Below are positions 46,986-54,894 of a stretch of 64,000 nt of DNA, in pieces. Source of the DNA: Methylobacterium pseudosasicola (lineage in GTDB: Bacteria > Pseudomonadota > Alphaproteobacteria > Rhizobiales > Beijerinckiaceae); assembly GCF_900114535.1 (NCBI RefSeq), contig NZ_FOTK01000012.1:86334-150333 (forward strand), written 5' to 3'. Every line of letters starts with the position of its first letter. Position 1 is the stretch's first letter. Below the pieces are notes generated by a model, which had not been told where the DNA came from, ran no database searches, and worked only from the letters and a program-made list of their open reading frames with translations. Position numbers and translations under genes: made by a program.

Positions 46986-48545
46986 TCAGGCCCTGTCCGT
47001 CGGCACCAGCCGGCCGCAGACCAGCTTGGTCGTGGGCTGGGGCGTCTCGGGCGCCGCCTCGTTCCGGGCCTCGGCTTCCGTGATCGTCTCAGGCGCGTCG
47101 GCATCCGCCTCGGGCTTCACCAGCCGGGCGTCGCGGGTACCCGGCGGCGGCGCATCGGGGCCGGAATGGCGGGTATGGCCGGCTTTCTTGAAGGCGGTGG
47201 AATCCTCGACCTCAGCGTCGGCCGCGCAGCCCCAGTCGAGGGGCTCGTCCTGCACGTAGCGCTTGCCGAGCCGCCAGGCGGTCTCGGCCTTGGCGAGCTC
47301 GGCTCCGAGATAGAAGGCGTGGGCGCCGTCGCTCTTCACGTCGAGATCGGGGAAGAAGGCCATCGCGTCGGTGCCGACCCTGTGGACGTCGCGGTTGTAG
47401 ACGTGGATCCCGTCCTCGGCGACGGCGATCCGGTAATTCGGGTCGCGGACCTCGGCGGCGGCCTGGGCGACCTCTGCGGCGGTCTGCACGAAGGGGCGCT
47501 TGTCGTGAAGGGCCAGCAGCGCCCGTCCGTAGCCCTTGGGCAGGGCGGAATCGACTTTCGCCGCGTACATCACCCGCCGGGCGGCGTCGTGTTCCTCGAC
47601 GGTGCGGCGCGTGTGATTGGAGACCTGGACGATCAGCACGTTGCCGATCGACAGTTCCGAGCACATCCCGACCAGAAGTGCGGTGACGCCCAGCGAATCC
47701 GCCTCGGTCAGCTCCGTGAGGTTGCCGGTGCCCATCATCATCTGGATGTCAGGCCAGCGGGCGCGGGTGTCGCGGTAGCGGCTGATCGAATCCACGAAGC
47801 CGTGGTGGATCGGCTCCAGGATCGGATCCGCCAGGAACGGTTTTCCGGCCTTCAGCATCCGCTCGATCGCCCGATCGAGGGACGGCATGTCGTCGGGGCG
47901 CAGGGGCACTAGGATCGGTACGGCGTCGGTCTCGAAGGCGAGGTCGAGGGTGTCGATATTCAGGCTCAGCAGGTAATCGGCGCCCGCGCGGGCGCCCCGG
48001 GCCAGCTCGTCCTGGGAGAAAGAATCGACGCTGACCTTGAGGCCGGCGCCCTTCAGGGCCGCGACGGATTCTTCCAGATGCGGGAAAGTCGTGTCCGGCA
48101 GGCCGCCTAGGTCGATCACGTCGGCGCCGCGGCGGGCGAGGTCGAGCCCCTTGGCCAGGATCGCGTCGGGCGTCATCTTCGAGGCGTCGACGATCTCGGA
48201 AAAAATCCGCAGATCGTGCTTCGACAGGTCGACTTTGCGGCCGGCGAGGCCGAGCCAGGCCGGCAGATCGACCACCTCGTCCGGGCCGCGCTCCACCGGC
48301 AGGTGGAAATGCTCGGCCAACCGGGCGGTATCGGCCCGGCAGCGGCCGGGCAGGACGATCCGGGTCGCGCCCTCGGGGATCTCGACCCGGCGGCGGATGA
48401 TCTCTTCGGTCATCAGCGCGGCGACCTTCACGCCGGCATCCGCGATGCTCCAGCGGATCGTCGCCGGCAGTCCGGCCGCGACTTTTTCGAGGCGCGCCCG
48501 GGCGAGGCGGCCGGTGACGAAGACGATGTGCTCGGGGGCGCTCAC
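46986..48545 (-). CDS. Archaeal-type dihydropteroate synthase-like protein
   Basis: The 519-residue protein has an N-terminal domain (FVTGRLARARLEKVAAGLP), then a DHPS-like TIM barrel: GADVIDLGGLPDTTFPH near residue 138 and KVSVDSFSQDEL near 168, and a C-terminal region ending in an acidic tail with many Pro/Glu residues. Related archaeal proteins make the pterin-aminobenzoate bond for tetrahydromethanopterin. It overlaps the MfnE-like gene by 4 nt. The precise step in this organism is inferred from relatives. Confidence 0.82.
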   Translation of the reverse strand: MSAPEHIVFVTGRLARARLEKVAAGLPATIRWSIADAGVKVAALMTEEIIRRRVEIPEGATRIVLPGRCRADTARLAEHFHLPVERGPDEVVDLPAWLGLAGRKVDLSKHDLRIFSEIVDASKMTPDAILAKGLDLARRGADVIDLGGLPDTTFPHLEESVAALKGAGLKVSVDSFSQDELARGARAGADYLLSLNIDTLDLAFETDAVPILVPLRPDDMPSLDRAIERMLKAGKPFLADPILEPIHHGFVDSISRYRDTRARWPDIQMMMGTGNLTELTEADSLGVTALLVGMCSELSIGNVLIVQVSNHTRRTVEEHDAARRVMYAAKVDSALPKGYGRALLALHDKRPFVQTAAEVAQAAAEVRDPNYRIAVAEDGIHVYNRDVHRVGTDAMAFFPDLDVKSDGAHAFYLGAELAKAETAWRLGKRYVQDEPLDWGCAADAEVEDSTAFKKAGHTRHSGPDAPPPGTRDARLVKPEADADAPETITEAEARNEAAPETPQPTTKLVCGRLVPTDRA

Positions 48546-49111
48546 GCGGCCACCCGCTGCTGCAGCGTGACCCGGCGGGTCGGCCCCCAGATCGCGATCG
48601 GGCCGCCGTAGCGCGCCGCGAAGGCCGGGAAGGCGGCGTCCACCAGCCCGCGGCGGCCCAGAAGGCCAGGGGATTCATTGGCCACAGCGTCGGCGGACTT
48701 CACCAGCACGCAGCATCCGGCACGCAGGCGCGCAGCGAGCCAGAGCGCGAGGCTGTCGGAGGTGACGTCCCAGCTCTCGGGGATGTCGGGATGACCGGCG
48801 CGCAGGCTGGCCGGATCCCAGACGAGAGCCGCAGCATCGTCAGCCCAGGGCTCGACACTGCGGGTCAGCCGCGGCTCAAGGTCACAAAAAAATGCGGCCA
48901 TGCGGCCCATCGCGTCGAGGGCGCGGCGGTGTGCCTCCGCTTCGTCGAAGCCGTCGCGGATCTGATCCGCCCGAACGGCATCCGCGAAGGCGCCGCCGCC
49001 CGGCACGACGACGCAGCGTCCGTGGACGCCCTCGGCCACCTCCGCCAGCAGGGCGCGCAGCCGCGCCGGTGCGGACTCCAGGCTGCCGCCGATCTTGAGG
49101 ACCGTCGTCAC
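48542..49111 (-). CDS. MfnE-like kinase (aminomethylfuran phosphate kinase family)
   Basis: The 189-residue protein is an amino acid kinase-fold enzyme: VLKIGGSLE at the start, VVPGGGAFADAVR near residue 35, and SWDVTSDSLALWLAARLRA near 115. This pattern matches the MfnE family that phosphorylates aminomethylfuran phosphate in methanofuran synthesis. It overlaps both neighbours by 4 nt. In H4MPT-using bacteria the methanofuran analogue needs the same step. Confidence 0.82.
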   Translation of the reverse strand: MTTVLKIGGSLESAPARLRALLAEVAEGVHGRCVVVPGGGAFADAVRADQIRDGFDEAEAHRRALDAMGRMAAFFCDLEPRLTRSVEPWADDAAALVWDPASLRAGHPDIPESWDVTSDSLALWLAARLRAGCCVLVKSADAVANESPGLLGRRGLVDAAFPAFAARYGGPIAIWGPTRRVTLQQRVAA

Positions 49112-49821
49112 GCGGCGTCCCGATGGTTCGACCGCAGGGCGCGCACGGCCTCGGCGACCCGCAGGGGATCGATGCCATTATGCCGGTCGAAGTCGCGGCA
49201 CAGGCCGCCGCGGAAGCCGAAATAATCCGGGCGGTGAGCGCTGAGGACCGGGATGTCGGTGACGCGCAGCGAGCCCGCTAGCCCGCTCATGAGGCCGTGG
49301 GCGCGGCAGGCCGCCGTGAATGCCCCGAGCGCCTCCGGCTCGGCGAGGTCGGGCAGACGTGCGCCAGTCTTGCCCGACGTGTCGATCATCGCGCCCGCGA
49401 AGCCCGCCCGGGCTAGGGCCGGAACGCACTGAGCCGCCGGGCCGTCCTCGGCAAACAGGACGGCGATCAGGCGGCTGGGGGCCGCCGCCGTCAGGGCGGC
49501 CATCGTGGCCTTGTCGCGCCTGTGCCGGGCGTCGAGACCGGTCTTCACCCAATCGACCCCGGTCCGGGCCATGGCGGCGACGGAGCCGGGGGTCGGATCG
49601 GCCACAGCGCTGGTGACGGCCGCGCCGGCGACCCGGGCGACAATTTCCGCCACCAGTTCCATGTCGAGGGCGCCGAGCGCCCCGCGCTCCGGATCCTTGG
49701 CATCGATCAGGTCGGCCCCGGCGAGCTGGGCCGCCTCGGCCTCGGCCAGATCGCGGACGCTGACGAGGAGCCGGGGCAGGGGCCTGGAGACGAGGCCGGG
49801 TGGAACGGGGAACGCGGACAC
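49108..49821 (-). CDS. mfnB: (5-formylfuran-3-yl)methyl phosphate synthase-like protein (MfnB)
   Basis: MfnB makes the furan ring of methanofuran from two glyceraldehyde-3-phosphate molecules. The 237-residue protein is a TIM barrel with LLVSVRDLAEAEAA near residue 18, GADLIDAKDPERGALG near 34 (the Lys is a candidate Schiff-base residue) and GVDWVKTGL near 88. The overlap with the MfnE-like gene strengthens the assignment. It begins 28 nt after the DUF2380 gene. Confidence 0.87.
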   Translation of the reverse strand: MSAFPVPPGLVSRPLPRLLVSVRDLAEAEAAQLAGADLIDAKDPERGALGALDMELVAEIVARVAGAAVTSAVADPTPGSVAAMARTGVDWVKTGLDARHRRDKATMAALTAAAPSRLIAVLFAEDGPAAQCVPALARAGFAGAMIDTSGKTGARLPDLAEPEALGAFTAACRAHGLMSGLAGSLRVTDIPVLSAHRPDYFGFRGGLCRDFDRHNGIDPLRVAEAVRALRSNHRDAA

Positions 49822-49849
49822 GGATCTCTCAAGGACTGGCGGCGCTGGA

Positions 49850-50356
49850 TCACGACTTGCCGGGCAGGGGCTCGGCGAGCAGGCGGTTCTTCACCACCCA
49901 GCGCATGGCATGCGCCCAGGTGTCGTCGGTATCGGCCCGGATCGTCACCTGCCCGCCCCGCACCATCTTGCCGGTCTCGGCCTCGGCGATGGTGACGTTC
50001 AGGTTGAAGATCTGGCCGGATCCCTTCTCCACATAGCCGGTCACGACGAGGTCCGCACCCAGGCTCTTGGCGATGTCGGCCGCGCAGCCGTTGCACTTGT
50101 AGAGCGGGCCTTCCTTGGCGACCACGTCGGATTTCGGCGCCGTATCGACGATTTCCAGGCCGGCCTGGCTGTGCAGCGCGTTGCGCAGCTCGTCGGTGAC
50201 CAGCGCGAGCTTCTTGGTGTCCACCGGCCGGACCCGCGTGCCGTAGCTGGCGCCGGGATCGAACAGCTCCACGGGGAAGATCGCGGCCTTCTCGGCGGCG
50301 GCGACGGGACCGGCCAGGAGGCAGGCGGTCACCGCGCAGGACAACAGGTGGCGCAT
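49850..50356 (-). CDS. DUF2380 exported protein
   Basis: The 168-residue protein has a signal peptide (LLSCAVTACLLAGPVAAAE) and the DUF2380 pattern: PVELFDPGASYG, LYKCNGCAADIAKSLGADLVVTG and LNVTIAEAETGKMVRGG. The CxxC (KCNGC) near residue 93 could bind metal or form a disulfide. GGGAG lies 8 nt before the ATG at 50356. It is the first gene of the minus-strand operon and is divergent from lutA, with 182 bp between them. Confidence 0.8.
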   Translation of the reverse strand: MRHLLSCAVTACLLAGPVAAAEKAAIFPVELFDPGASYGTRVRPVDTKKLALVTDELRNALHSQAGLEIVDTAPKSDVVAKEGPLYKCNGCAADIAKSLGADLVVTGYVEKGSGQIFNLNVTIAEAETGKMVRGGQVTIRADTDDTWAHAMRWVVKNRLLAEPLPGKS

Positions 50357-50538
50357 CCTCGGGGCTCCCTCTCGATGTTGGATGCCGTGGCGATCGGCGT
50401 CTTTGACCACCATAGCTCGGGCGAAGGGACAATTTGGCAATGTACATCGCCGCGTGCTTGGCCCACGACGCGAACGTGATCATTCGCCAAGAAGCCGCGG
50501 TTGAGCGGCCGGATCGGAAGCTGCTAGAGGCCGCGGAC

Positions 50539-51786
50539 ATGCACGATCCTGCACACGCCCCGGCCCAGCGTCACACTCTGTCCGCCCGGTCCCGGGCCGG
50601 GCTTCGCGCCGTTCTCGTGGCGGGCGCGCTGCTGGCGCCCCTCGCCGCGCTGGCACAGCAGCCCGCGCCGCAGCCGATCGACACCCATATCGGGCTGATC
50701 TACCGGCCGCAGCCGGCGCCGTCCTCCTACGATGCCGAGGCCGCCCCCGAGGACGAGGGTCTGGCCGGCGCCAAGATGGGCATCGCCGACAACAACACCA
50801 CCGGCCGCTTCACCAAGCAGACCTTCGCCCTGGACGAGGTCGCGCTCACCGACGAGAAGCCCGACGCCGTGGCGGCTGCCAAGGAGCTCATCGCCAAGGG
50901 CGTGAACTACCTCGTGCTCGCCCTGCCGGCCGACGCGGTGCTGGCGGTGGCCGACGCCGTGAAGGAGACAGGCGCGGTGGTGCTCAATGCCGGCGCCCCG
51001 GACGACCGCCTGCGCGGCGCCGATTGCCGCGCCAACGTGTTCCACATCCTGCCGTCCCGGGCGATGCTGACGGATGCCATCGCGCAGTACCTGACGGTGA
51101 TGCGCTGGCGAAAGATTTTTCTGATCGTCGGCCCGACCGACGCCGACAAGGCTTACGCCGAGGCGGTACGCAACTCCGCCCGCAAGTTCGCCCTGAAGAT
51201 CACCGCGGAAAAGCCCTGGACCTTCGGGCCGCTCACCAAGGCCCGCGGCGATACCCCGACCCGGGCCGAGGCGATGGTCTTCACCCGCGGCCTCGACTAC
51301 GACATGGCGATCGTGGCCGACGAGGAGGGCGACTGGGGCGATTACGTCTCCTACCGCACCGTCGATCCGCGCCCCGTGGGCGGCACCCAAGCGCTGACCT
51401 CGACCACGTGGTCGCCGGTCCTGGAGACCTGGGGGGCCGCGCAGGCCCAGAACCGCTTCCGCCGCCTCGCCTCACGGCTGATGCGCCCCCTCGACTATCA
51501 GGCCTGGGCGGCGGTCCGGACCGTCGGCGACGCCGTCACCGCCAAGAAAACCAACGACCCAGCGGTGATCGCGCCGTACCTGGTTGATCCGGCCTTCAAC
51601 CTGCCCGCCTACAAGGGCGTCTCACTGAGCTTCCGTCCCTGGGACCACCAGCTGCGCCAGCCGGTGATCGTGGTCCAGCCCAAGGCCCTGGTCTCGGTGG
51701 CCCCCGAGCAGGGTTTTCTGCACCAGCGCACGCCCTTGGACACGCTGGGCGTCGACCTGCCCGAGACCACCTGCAAGTTCAAATGA
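50539..51786 (+). CDS. lutA: Periplasmic substrate-binding protein of the lanthanide uptake ABC system (LutA)
   Basis: The 415-residue protein has a signal peptide (RAVLVAGALLAPLAALAQQ) and a type I periplasmic-binding fold of the PQQ-dependent-alcohol-system type: IGLIYRPQPAPSSYD at the mature start, GVNYLVLALPADAVLAVAD near residue 120 and MRWRKIFLIVGPTDADKAYAEA near 185. It is the first gene of a set that matches the order of the lut locus of Methylorubrum extorquens. The ATG at 50539 is chosen by its signal peptide; an in-frame start 105 nt upstream adds a hydrophilic leader. Confidence 0.87.
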   Translation: MHDPAHAPAQRHTLSARSRAGLRAVLVAGALLAPLAALAQQPAPQPIDTHIGLIYRPQPAPSSYDAEAAPEDEGLAGAKMGIADNNTTGRFTKQTFALDEVALTDEKPDAVAAAKELIAKGVNYLVLALPADAVLAVADAVKETGAVVLNAGAPDDRLRGADCRANVFHILPSRAMLTDAIAQYLTVMRWRKIFLIVGPTDADKAYAEAVRNSARKFALKITAEKPWTFGPLTKARGDTPTRAEAMVFTRGLDYDMAIVADEEGDWGDYVSYRTVDPRPVGGTQALTSTTWSPVLETWGAAQAQNRFRRLASRLMRPLDYQAWAAVRTVGDAVTAKKTNDPAVIAPYLVDPAFNLPAYKGVSLSFRPWDHQLRQPVIVVQPKALVSVAPEQGFLHQRTPLDTLGVDLPETTCKFK

Positions 51787-51911
51787 AGCGCTCCGTCGCC
51801 TGCGGCGATGGCGAGCGGCCCGCGCCCTCGCAACCCGCGGACGACGCACTACAATCGATTGTCGAGAACGTCCTTCGAGGACGCCGGGACGTCACAAGGG
51901 AAGGAAGTCGC

Positions 51912-52895
51912 ATGCGCCGCCGCGTCGAGGCAGGTCTGAGTGTGTTCGCCCTCGGAGCGTGGTTCGCCCTCGGCGGGCCGGCCCTGGCCTTCACAGCCTA
52001 CGTGACCAACGAGAAGGGCAACTCGGTCAGCGTCATCGACACGACCACCATGGCCGTGACCGCGACCTGGAAGGTCGGGCGCCGGCCCCGCGGGATCACC
52101 GTGTCGAAGGACGGCAAGGAGGTGTTCGTCTGCGCCAGTGACGACGACCGGATCGACGTGCTCGACACGAGCTCCGGCAAGGTCGTCCGCTCCCTCCGCT
52201 CGGGCCCGGATCCGGAGCAGTTCATCCTCGATGCCTCTGGCAACCCGCTCTACGTCGCCAACGAGGACGACAGCCAGGTCACGATCATCGACATCGAGAA
52301 GAACAAGGTCCTGGCCGAGGTGCCGGTCGGGGTCGAGCCGGAGGGGATGGGCCTGTCGCCGGACGGGAAGATCCTAGTCAACACCTCCGAGACCACCAAC
52401 ATGGCCCATTTCATCGACACCAAGACGTTTCAGGTGATCGACAACGTGCTGGTGGATGCAAGGCCGCGGTTCGCCGAGTTCACCGCCGACGGCAAGTTCC
52501 TGTGGGTCTCGGCCGAGGTCGGGGGCACGGTCAGCGTGATCGACGTCGCCCAGCGCCGCGTGGTGAAGAAGATCACCTTCAAGATCCCGAGCGTGAACGA
52601 CGAGGCGATCCAGCCGGTCGGCATCCGCATCACCAAGGACGGCACCAAGGCCTTTGTGGCGCTGGGTCCGGCCAACCGGGTCGCGGTGGTCGATGCCAAG
52701 TCCTACGCGGTCGAGAAGTACCTGCCGGTAGGCCAGCGGGTCTGGCAGCTCGCCTTCACACCCGACCAGAAAATGCTGTTCACTACCAATGGCACCTCCA
52801 ACGACGTCTCGGTGATCGACGTAGCCGCCGAAAAGGTGGTCAAGAGCATCCCGGTCGGCCTGCTGCCCTGGGGCGTCGCCATCTCTCCAAACTAA
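51912..52895 (+). CDS. lutB: YVTN beta-propeller protein of the lanthanide uptake locus (LutB)
   Basis: The 327-residue protein has a signal peptide (AGLSVFALGAWFALGGPALA) and about seven repeats of the type AYVTNEKGNSVSVIDTTTM, VFVCASDDDRIDVLD, LYVANEDDSQVTIID. It resembles propellers of PQQ-dependent catabolism. GGGAAGGAAG precedes the ATG at 51912. A longer frame upstream overlaps lutA by 4 nt but would bury the signal peptide. Its role in metal handling in the periplasm is not known in detail. Confidence 0.85.
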   Translation: MRRRVEAGLSVFALGAWFALGGPALAFTAYVTNEKGNSVSVIDTTTMAVTATWKVGRRPRGITVSKDGKEVFVCASDDDRIDVLDTSSGKVVRSLRSGPDPEQFILDASGNPLYVANEDDSQVTIIDIEKNKVLAEVPVGVEPEGMGLSPDGKILVNTSETTNMAHFIDTKTFQVIDNVLVDARPRFAEFTADGKFLWVSAEVGGTVSVIDVAQRRVVKKITFKIPSVNDEAIQPVGIRITKDGTKAFVALGPANRVAVVDAKSYAVEKYLPVGQRVWQLAFTPDQKMLFTTNGTSNDVSVIDVAAEKVVKSIPVGLLPWGVAISPN

Positions 52896-52999
52896 CTCTT
52901 TTCGAATTTTGCAAATGCGCTGGGCGGGCGGCAGGACTGGCCATGCCGCCCATGAAGCGGAAACGATCGCCGAATTGGCGGCATAGGGGTAGGAACGAC

Positions 53000-53434
53000 A
53001 TGATGCGGATGTTTCGGATCGCAGCCCTCGCCCTGGCCGGCCTGTTCGCGGCCGGTCCGGCGTCCGCCCTCGATCTGACCAAGAAGCGGGAGAACCTGCC
53101 CGACCTCGTCCTCGGCGACGATCAGGGCAACGATTTCGCGGTCGAGAACCGGGACATCACGCTCGAATCCGGCAAGGCCTACCGGCTGCGCGTCGTCGCC
53201 AAGGGTGGCCAGGAGTACAAGTTCTACGCGCCGGAGTTCTTCCGCTACATCTGGCTCAACCAGATCGTCATCGAGCACAAGGAGATCCACGGCGGCGGGC
53301 CGCCCGATCACCTCGAATTCGATGAGCCGGGCGAGATCGCCGTCGAGTTCGTCGCGATCAAGCCGGGGGCCTACAAGTGGGAGGCCCGTGGCCTGGAGGC
53401 GAAGGGCATGACCGGCACGTTGACGGTGAAGTGA
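53000..53434 (+). CDS. lutC: Cupredoxin-like periplasmic protein of the lanthanide uptake locus (LutC)
   Basis: The 144-residue protein has a signal peptide (FRIAALALAGLFAAGPASAL) and a beta-rich cupredoxin-like domain (ITLESGKAYRLRVVAKGG, GEIAVEFVAIKPGAYKWEARG). The usual copper ligands are not all present; instead there is a His/Asp/Glu-rich loop IEHKEIHGGGPPDHLEFDEPGE that might bind another metal. AGGA lies 5 nt before the ATG. Its stop overlaps a possible upstream start of lutD by 1 nt. Confidence 0.82.
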   Translation: MMRMFRIAALALAGLFAAGPASALDLTKKRENLPDLVLGDDQGNDFAVENRDITLESGKAYRLRVVAKGGQEYKFYAPEFFRYIWLNQIVIEHKEIHGGGPPDHLEFDEPGEIAVEFVAIKPGAYKWEARGLEAKGMTGTLTVK

Positions 53435-53481
53435 TGGGCGCCGTGTTCGGAATTAAGCCCGCGTTCCCCGCTGCGTTTCCC

Positions 53482-53652
53482 TCTCCCCTCTGCGGGGGAG
53501 GGTGGCCCCTGCGTCAGCAGACATCGGGAGAGGGGAACTCGGGTTCAGAAGTTGGCGGAGCTGGTGTGAAGGCTGGCGCTTTCTCCTGCACCGTTGCTCC
53601 CCTCTTGCGCCCCCCCTCGGGGGCCACCCTCCCCCGCAGAGGGGGGAGGGGG
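53482..53652. repeat. Palindromic repeat inserted at the 5' end of lutD
   Basis: Left arm 53482-53509 and right arm 53620-53647 are inverted repeats with 27 of 28 positions paired, built on CTCTGCGGGGGAGGGTGGCC. About 110 nt lie between the arms. The right arm lies inside the reading frame of lutD just before the signal-peptide core. Confidence 0.8.
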
Positions 53653-53889
53653 CTCGCGCTCGGCCTTTTTGCCCTTCTCCTGACAACGCCCGCCCTCGCG
53701 GCGGACGACGCCGCCTCCTGCGCCGCGGGCATCACAATGATCCGCGATGCGCTGGCGGCGAACCCGTCCGAGACCGCGCTCCCAAAACTCAAAAAGGCCC
53801 TCCGGGTCGCCGAGCGCGAGCAGAAAGAGGGCGAGTTCGACGAGTGCCTCGACGCCGTCGCGGATGCCCGCAAGGTCCTGGGCCGATGA
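53566..53889 (+). CDS. lutD: Small exported two-cysteine helical protein of the lanthanide uptake locus (LutD)
   Basis: From the GTG at 53566, which has GGAG 5 nt upstream, the product has 107 residues. The n-region is encoded partly by a palindromic repeat, followed by a good hydrophobic core LALGLFALLLTTPALA. The mature part (about 60 residues) is helical: SCAAGITMIRDALA, then KLKKALRVAEREQKEGEFDECLDAVADA, with two cysteines. An open frame continues upstream to an ATG at 53434 (lutC stop), giving 151 residues. Small periplasmic lanthanide proteins such as LanD come from the orthologous locus; which small gene here matches is not certain. Its stop overlaps lutE in ATGA. Confidence 0.7.
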   Translation: MKAGAFSCTVAPLLRPPSGATLPRRGGRGLALGLFALLLTTPALAADDAASCAAGITMIRDALAANPSETALPKLKKALRVAEREQKEGEFDECLDAVADARKVLGR

Positions 53890-54626
53890 GCGAGGCCGCG
53901 CTGCTGGTCGAGCATGTCGGCCACCGCTTCGGGGCCCGGGCGGCGCTCGATGACGTGTCGCTCACGGTCGAGCGCGGGCGTTTCGCGGCCCTGCTCGGGC
54001 CCAACGGCGCCGGCAAGACAACTCTGTTCTCGGTAATCACCCGGCTCTACACCAACCAGAGCGGCCGGGTCTCGATCTTCGGCCATGGGCTCGATCGTGA
54101 GCCCTCCCGGGCCCTGGCCCGGCTCGGCGTGGTGTTCCAGGCCCGCACCCTCGATACCGACCTTACCGTGGAGCAGAACCTGCTCTATCACGCGAGCCTC
54201 CACGGCATCGCCCGCAAGGCCGGGAAGCAGCGCGTCGGCACGCTGCTCGACCGGGTCGGCCTGGCGGACCGGCGCCACGACAAGGTCCGCACGCTCTCAG
54301 GGGGACAGTCGCGCCGGATCGAGATCGCCCGCTCGCTGATCCACCGGCCGGACCTGCTGCTCCTGGATGAGCCAACCGTTGGGCTCGATGTCGAATCCCG
54401 TGCCGATATCGTGGCCATCGTCCGGGCGCTGGTGCGCGAGGAGGGGCTGTCCGTCCTCTGGGCGACCCACATCTTCGAGGAGATTGCTTCCGAGGACGAC
54501 GCGGTGGTGCTGCACCGCGGGCGTATTGTCGCCCGGGGTCGGGCCGGGGATATCGGTGCGCCCGGTGAGGGCCTGGCCGACGCCTTCCGCCGCCTCGTCG
54601 CCGAGCCGGGGAGGGCGGCGGCGTGA
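53886..54626 (+). CDS. lutE: ABC transporter ATP-binding protein of the lanthanide uptake locus (LutE)
   Basis: The 246-residue ATPase has Walker A GPNGAGKTT (about residues 38-46), signature LSGGQSRRIEIARSL (about 137-151), Walker B LLLLDEPTVGLD and an H-loop ATHIFEE. It is of the PQQ-system ABC type. The ATG is in the ATGA overlap with lutD. The permease follows after a 268-bp gap that contains another palindromic repeat. Confidence 0.9.
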   Translation: MSEAALLVEHVGHRFGARAALDDVSLTVERGRFAALLGPNGAGKTTLFSVITRLYTNQSGRVSIFGHGLDREPSRALARLGVVFQARTLDTDLTVEQNLLYHASLHGIARKAGKQRVGTLLDRVGLADRRHDKVRTLSGGQSRRIEIARSLIHRPDLLLLDEPTVGLDVESRADIVAIVRALVREEGLSVLWATHIFEEIASEDDAVVLHRGRIVARGRAGDIGAPGEGLADAFRRLVAEPGRAAA

Positions 54627-54710
54627 AGAGTGTATTGCCAGCTCAGAATTGGGCGGGATCGCTTCGCCGCGCACCATCGGCTCCGTCCGCCTCCGGGCGA
54701 GACGCGGGTC

Positions 54711-54806
54711 CCCTCTCCCGTGCGGGAGAGGGACAGGGTGAGGGGACAGGTTTGTCCGGACAGCGCGCACCCCTCAACCCAGCCCTCTCCCACACGGGAG
54801 CGGGAG
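54711..54806. repeat. Palindromic repeat between lutE and lutF
   Basis: Inner hairpin CCCTCTCCCG-TG-CGGGAGAGGG (54711-54732) is perfect. A second hairpin (54783-54806) with the core CCCTCTCCCACACGGGAGCGGG is related to it, and the two arms as a whole are imperfect inverted copies through the CAGGGTGAGGGG / CCCCTCAACCCAG parts. It splits the lut operon in its middle. Confidence 0.7.
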
Positions 54807-54894
54807 TACGTCGCGTCCGCTGTGCCCCTCTGCGCGACCTTTGCCACCGCGGCGGCGCGACCCAAATCGGCTTGCCGCGTAGAGGTCCGCTCAC

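Noticed and set aside
46353..47912. A 519-residue plus-strand frame opposite the DUF447 and DHPS-like genes
   Set aside because: The two minus-strand genes match known families, while the plus-strand product is low-complexity and crosses gene borders.
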